From Caballeronia sp. BR00000012568055 (GTDB taxonomy: Bacteria > Pseudomonadota > Gammaproteobacteria > Burkholderiales > Burkholderiaceae), in the NCBI RefSeq assembly GCF_029439455.1, contig NZ_JAQFVG010000315.1, forward strand, positions 1-37,895: a DNA stretch of 37,895 nucleotides. Direction: 5' to 3'. How positions within the stretch are numbered: the first letter of the stretch is position 1; each line of letters starts with the position of its first letter. This document shows positions 32,749 to 37,895 of the stretch, in pieces. The position numbers and the translations under genes are program-made. Under the pieces are notes generated by a model. That model made no database searches. It saw nothing but the letters and a program-made list of their open reading frames with translations, and was not told the origin of the DNA.

Positions 32749-33633
32749 ATGGCTGGAATGAAGGAAATTCGCGGCAAGATCAAGAGCGTGCAAAACACGC
32801 GAAAGATCACCAAAGCGATGGAAATGGTCGCCGCATCGAAGATGCGCCGCGCCCAGGAGCGCATGCGCTCTGCCCGTCCGTATGCCGACAAGGTCCGCGC
32901 GATCGCATCGCACATGAGCAAGGCGAACCCGGAGTATCGCCACCCGTTCATGGTGAAGAACGACGGCGCGAAGACGGCCGGCCTGATCCTCGTCACGACC
33001 GACAAGGGTCTGTGCGGCGGCATGAACACGAACGTGCTGCGTGCGTCGCTCAACAAGATCAAGGAACTCGATCAGAGCGGTGTGAAGATCGAAGCATCGG
33101 CGATCGGCGGCAAGGGTTTGGGCTTCCTGAACCGGCTGAAGGCGCAGGTCGTGTCGCAAGTCACGCAGCTGGGCGATACGCCGCATCTGGAAAAGCTGAT
33201 CGGCGCGATCAAGGTGCAGCTCGACCTGTATTCGGAAGGCAAGATCAACGCGGTGTACCTGGCGTACACGCGCTTCATCAACACGATGAAGCAGGAAGCG
33301 GTGATCGAGCAGTTGCTGCCGCTGTCGGTGGATGACCTCCACGCGAAGGACGCAGACGGTGAAACGCCGAAGACCTCGTGGGATTACATCTACGAGCCGG
33401 ACGCGCAAACCGTGGTGGACGAACTTCTGGTCCGCTACGTCGAAGCGCTGGTCTATCAGGCGGTCGCGGAAAACATGGCGTCGGAGCAGTCCGCACGCAT
33501 GGTCGCGATGAAAGCCGCGTCGGACAACGCGAAGACCGTGATCAACGAACTGCAGCTCGTCTACAACAAGAGCCGCCAGGCCGCGATTACGAAAGAATTG
33601 TCGGAAATCGTCGGTGGCGCCGCAGCGGTCTGA
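32749..33633 (+). CDS. atpG: F1 ATP synthase subunit gamma
   Basis: This 294-residue gamma subunit is the central rotor shaft. The N-terminal helix [20 protein letters not shown] and the C-terminal helix ending [22 protein letters not shown] form the coiled coil inside the hexamer, and the Rossmann-like middle contains [21 protein letters not shown] lies upstream of the ATG at 32749. Length agrees with proteobacterial AtpG. Confidence 0.98.
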   Translation: MAGMKEIRGKIKSVQNTRKITKAMEMVAASKMRRAQERMRSARPYADKVRAIASHMSKANPEYRHPFMVKNDGAKTAGLILVTTDKGLCGGMNTNVLRASLNKIKELDQSGVKIEASAIGGKGLGFLNRLKAQVVSQVTQLGDTPHLEKLIGAIKVQLDLYSEGKINAVYLAYTRFINTMKQEAVIEQLLPLSVDDLHAKDADGETPKTSWDYIYEPDAQTVVDELLVRYVEALVYQAVAENMASEQSARMVAMKAASDNAKTVINELQLVYNKSRQAAITKELSEIVGGAAAV

Positions 33634-33650
33634 TTTTGCTGACCGCGTGA

Positions 33651-35072
<1,422 letters not shown>

Positions 35073-35153
35073 AGGCCAAGTGTTCTCAAGCGGACGTCAG
35101 TGCAACACGCTGGCGTCCACGAACAACACTGAAGCCTCAAGGAGTCGACACAT

Positions 35154-35579
35154 ATGGCAACCATCAAGGTAGACGTCGTCAGCGCGGAAGAGCAAATCTT
35201 CTCGGGCCAGGCGAAGTTCGTCGCGCTGCCGGGCGAAGCGGGTGAACTCGGCATTCTGCCGGGCCACACGCCGCTCATCACGCGCATTCGTCCGGGCGCG
35301 GTGCGCATCGAGGCGGAAGACGGTTCGGAAGAGTTCGTGTTCGTTGCGGGCGGGATTCTCGAAATCCAGCCGGGCGTCGTCACCGTCCTCGCCGATACCG
35401 CCATTCGCGGCGCCGATCTCGACGAAGCGAAGGCCGAAGCCGCGAAGAAGCGCGCTGAAGAAGCGATGCAGGACAACAAGTCCGAACTCGAATACGCCAC
35501 CGCGCAAGCGGAACTGGCGTATGCGACGGCGCAGCTTGCGGCAATTCAGCGCCTGCGCAAGGTGCATGCGAAGCACTGA
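35154..35579 (+). CDS. atpC: F1 ATP synthase subunit epsilon
   Basis: This 141-residue epsilon subunit has an N-terminal beta-sandwich ([40 protein letters not shown]) and a two-helix C-terminal domain from about residue 90 that can inhibit ATP hydrolysis. It is the last gene of the atp operon, followed 26 bases later by a strong terminator. AAGGAG lies eight bases before the ATG. Confidence 0.97.
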   Translation: MATIKVDVVSAEEQIFSGQAKFVALPGEAGELGILPGHTPLITRIRPGAVRIEAEDGSEEFVFVAGGILEIQPGVVTVLADTAIRGADLDEAKAEAAKKRAEEAMQDNKSELEYATAQAELAYATAQLAAIQRLRKVHAKH

Positions 35580-35605
35580 GCTTGGCAGTATCGAAGCATC
35601 AAGAG

Positions 35606-35630
35606 AAAGCAGCCTTCGGGCTGCTTTTTT
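35606..35630 (+). terminator. intrinsic terminator of the ATP synthase operon
   Basis: AAAGCAGCC (35606-35614) and GGCTGCTTT (35619-35627) pair around a stable TTCG tetraloop and are followed by further T residues to 35631. It is a textbook terminator placed just after atpC. Confidence 0.92.
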
Positions 35631-35846
35631 TATGTCCCAAATCGGCAAAGCGTTTGGGCAAAACTGCATATCCGATGTGCGATGCGTTAGCCTGTTGCTG
35701 CTAACTGGCTGATTTCTCGAAGAATTTGCAGCACTCGCAGAAAATCGATTGCGGGTAACACTCAATGCCCGTGCGCGTCTCCGCCATGCACAATAGCCTT
35801 CCATTTAGCCTTCACCGGCCGGCGATCCAATTTCGCGGAGACATCG

Positions 35847-37577
35847 ATGGCAACTGAACCGACGCAGACCGACGCGCAGATCGAACCGCGCGACGGTCTT
35901 TCCTATGTCCGCGGCCCGAACGACATTTCCCTCAGCGATGCCACCGTCTCCCGGCATCTGCTCGAAACGGTCGAACGCTTTGCGGATCGCTCGGCGGTCG
36001 TGTTCCGCGAGCAGAACGTGCGATGGACATGGCGAGAGTTCGCCGATGAAATCGATGTGCTCGCCACCGCGCTGCTCGATCTCGGCATCGCGCCGGGCGA
36101 TCGCGTGGGCATCTGGTCGCCGAATCGTGCGGAATGGCTGCTGACGCAATTCGCGACGGCGCGCATGGGCGCGGTGCTGGTGAATATCAATCCGGCGTAT
36201 CGGCTGGCCGAGTTGGAGTATGCGCTGAACAAGGTCGGCTGCAAGGCGATTATCGCGGCTGAACAGTTCAAGACGTCGAAGTATGTCGAGATGCTTCAGA
36301 CGCTCGCGCCCGAGCTTGCGTCCTTGGAACCGAACGCGTTGAATGCGGCGAAGCTGCCAGACCTGCGCGCCGTCATCCGAATGGGCAATGCCAAAACGTC
36401 CGGCATGCTCAACTTCGACGAGTTGATGCAGGCGAATCGCGCGCGCGTAAACAAAGCAAAACTCGACGCGATCGAAGCCGCGCTCAAATCCGACGATCCG
36501 ATCAGCATCCAGTTCACCAGCGGCACGACCGGCAATCCGAAGGGCGCGACGCTGACGCATCGGAACATCGTCAACAACGCGCGCTATATCGCAATGGCGA
36601 TGCGCCTCACCGAGCAAGACGCGCTGTGCATTCCGGTGCCGCTGTATCACTGCTTCGGCATGGTGCTCGCCGTGCTGGCGTGCGTCTCGACCGGCTGCGC
36701 GATGGTCTTCCCCGGCGAAGCGTTCGATCCGGCCGCAACGCTCGCCGCCGTCAACGACGAGCAATGCACAGCGCTGCATGGCGTGCCGACCATGTTTATC
36801 GCCGAACTGGATCATCCGGATTTCGCGAAGTACGACCTGAGCCGCTTGCGCACGGGCATCATGGCTGGCTCGCCCTGTCCGATCGAAACGATGAAGCGCG
36901 TCGTCTCGAAAATGCATCTGAGCGAGATCACGATTGCGTACGGCATGACGGAAACCAGCCCGGTCTCCTTCCAAAGCTCGACGACGGATCCGCTCGACAA
37001 GCGCACCACGACCGTCGGCCGAATTCAGCCGCATCTCGAAGTGAAGATTGTCGATGCGCTCGGCGCGATCGTCCCCGTCGGCGAAACGGGCGAGCTTTGC
37101 ACGCGCGGCTATTCGGTGATGAAGGGCTATTGGGGCGATGACTCCAAAACCCGCGAAGCGATCGTCGATGGCTGGATGCATACCGGCGATCTGGCGACGC
37201 TCGACGCCGAAGGCTACTGCAATATCGTCGGCAGGCTAAAAGACATGTTGATTCGCGGCGGCGAAAATATCTATCCGCGCGAAATCGAAGAGTTTTTATT
37301 CCGGCATCCGAAGATTCAGTCGGTGCAGGTTTTCGGCGTTCCCGATCAGAAATACGGCGAGGAAGTGTGCGCGTGGATCGTCGCGCGTCCGGGCGAAAAT
37401 ATGAGCGAGCAAGATGTGCGCGATTTTTGCCGAGGACAAATCGCGCACTACAAGGTGCCGCGTCATATCCGCTTCGTTGACGAGTTGCCGATGACGGTCA
37501 CGGGTAAGGTCCAGAAATTCATCATGCGCGCACGCATGGTCGAAGAACTTAAGCTGACGGAAGCGAAAACTGCCTGA
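35847..37577 (+). CDS. AMP-forming acyl-CoA synthetase (FadD-like)
   Basis: This 576-residue enzyme of the ANL superfamily activates a carboxylic acid with ATP, then transfers it to CoA. Motifs in order: the P-loop-like [16 protein letters not shown] (near 222), YGMTETSP (near 370), [12 protein letters not shown] with the hinge region [23 protein letters not shown], and the C-terminal catalytic lysine region [10 protein letters not shown]. Length and motifs fit medium- or long-chain fatty acyl-CoA ligases. GGAG lies six bases before the ATG at 35847. It is flanked by terminators on both sides, so it is monocistronic. The chain-length preference cannot be read from sequence. Confidence 0.93.
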   Translation: MATEPTQTDAQIEPRDGLSYVRGPNDISLSDATVSRHLLETVERFADRSAVVFREQNVRWTWREFADEIDVLATALLDLGIAPGDRVGIWSPNRAEWLLTQFATARMGAVLVNINPAYRLAELEYALNKVGCKAIIAAEQFKTSKYVEMLQTLAPELASLEPNALNAAKLPDLRAVIRMGNAKTSGMLNFDELMQANRARVNKAKLDAIEAALKSDDPISIQFTSGTTGNPKGATLTHRNIVNNARYIAMAMRLTEQDALCIPVPLYHCFGMVLAVLACVSTGCAMVFPGEAFDPAATLAAVNDEQCTALHGVPTMFIAELDHPDFAKYDLSRLRTGIMAGSPCPIETMKRVVSKMHLSEITIAYGMTETSPVSFQSSTTDPLDKRTTTVGRIQPHLEVKIVDALGAIVPVGETGELCTRGYSVMKGYWGDDSKTREAIVDGWMHTGDLATLDAEGYCNIVGRLKDMLIRGGENIYPREIEEFLFRHPKIQSVQVFGVPDQKYGEEVCAWIVARPGENMSEQDVRDFCRGQIAHYKVPRHIRFVDELPMTVTGKVQKFIMRARMVEELKLTEAKTA

Positions 37578-37596
37578 ATTAAACGTCGGAAAACAT

Positions 37597-37623
37597 AAAG
37601 GGAGCGTTTAAACGCTCCCTTTT
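37597..37623 (+). terminator. palindromic terminator after the acyl-CoA synthetase gene
   Basis: A 26 bp perfect palindrome (AAAGGGAGCGTTT with AAACGCTCCCTTT, 37597-37622) ends in a short T-run 20 bases after the stop codon. Its symmetry would let it work in both directions. Confidence 0.75.
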
Positions 37624-37683
37624 GTCATGGAATGAAACGATTAGCACCCAAACGTTCATATGACGCAAACGTTTGAGCAGACG

Positions 37684-37709
37684 AAAAAAAAGCGGGCCTG
37701 GAGCCCGCT
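37684..37709 (-). terminator. left-facing intrinsic terminator for a gene beyond the right edge
   Basis: AGCGGGC (37691-37697) and GCCCGCT (37703-37709) flank a 5-base loop. Eight A residues at 37684-37691 become a U8 tract on the minus strand. The direction is clear because the plus strand lacks a T-run after the hairpin. It implies a leftward gene to the right of the window. Confidence 0.7.
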
Positions 37710-37895
37710 AAAAACCACACGCTACGGGGTTAGCGCGAGGAGACCAAACGTGGGATGTTTCGAATCAGCTTTCGAATCGAAGAACGACCCCAACAGAGAT
37801 GCCCCAAGGGAAGAGTGCCGAGCAATGCCGACCGCCGGACCATCGAAGTAAAAACTCACGATGCGACCGGACACATCCGTGTTGAAACCGTTTGT

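Larger units (their letters stand above)
37578..37895. other. right-edge intergenic region
   Basis: Two terminators lie here: one for the acyl-CoA synthetase and one facing left. A minus-strand frame is open from the edge to a stop at 37722-37724 (57 codons), ending 13 bases before the left-facing terminator. I do not recognise its product, and open frames of this size are common by chance in such GC-rich DNA. Plus-strand frames here have no start signals. Confidence 0.4.

Noticed and set aside
37660..37851. 63-codon plus-strand frame at the right edge
   Set aside because: It passes through the left-facing terminator and has no domain or start signal.

Overview
This 37.9 kb window is high-GC DNA from the main chromosome of a Burkholderia sensu lato member (Burkholderia, Paraburkholderia or Caballeronia type). 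Three things support this: the order mnmG-rsmG-parA-parB followed by the full atpIBEFHAGDC operon, two perfect parS sites of the form reported for Burkholderia chromosome 1, and a small DUF3717-type protein typical of the group. mnmG-rsmG-parAB normally lies near the replication origin, but no origin (DnaA-box cluster, dnaA or dnaN) is visible. No tRNA, rRNA, CRISPR array, insertion sequence, phage or integron feature was found.

Layout: 0.2-8.5 kb holds single regulatory and enzymatic genes: a MarR regulator with a C-terminal cysteine cluster, a class I glutamine amidotransferase, a XenA/YqjM-like old yellow enzyme, a SET-domain methyltransferase, a two-component system on the minus strand, a DUF3717 protein, an Lrp/AsnC regulator, a CYTH protein and a LysR regulator. 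8.5-15.4 kb is a LysR-linked module with a GMC oxidoreductase and a complete Liv-type ABC importer, one ATPase of which has Arg for the Walker A Lys. 15.9-22.1 kb is a second Liv-type importer with two tandem paralogous binding proteins, a permease, a permease-ATPase fusion and an ATPase. 22.2-27.8 kb is mnmG-rsmG-parA-parB plus a membrane transporter. 28-35.6 kb is the F1Fo ATP synthase operon. An acyl-CoA synthetase follows, and a minus-strand terminator near the right edge points to a gene outside the window.

The window is mostly core genome, so the less expected signals are non-coding. (1) A compact promoter, hairpin and terminator unit of about 66 nt lies between the old yellow enzyme and SET genes and looks like a small RNA or an attenuated leader. 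(2) A perfect parS forms the heart of a 28 bp palindromic intrinsic terminator between the second importer and mnmG, and a second perfect parS lies inside mnmG. (3) A probable short transcript ending in a 15 bp perfect terminator stem lies ahead of the tandem binding-protein genes. (4) Hairpins without U-tracts sit right after the binding-protein gene in both importer operons, and a nested hairpin sits between atpE and atpF; these are places where unequal expression within one operon would be useful.

All calls come from reading sequence and conceptual translations by eye. Substrates of both importers, the GMC enzyme and the SET protein cannot be fixed from this window.
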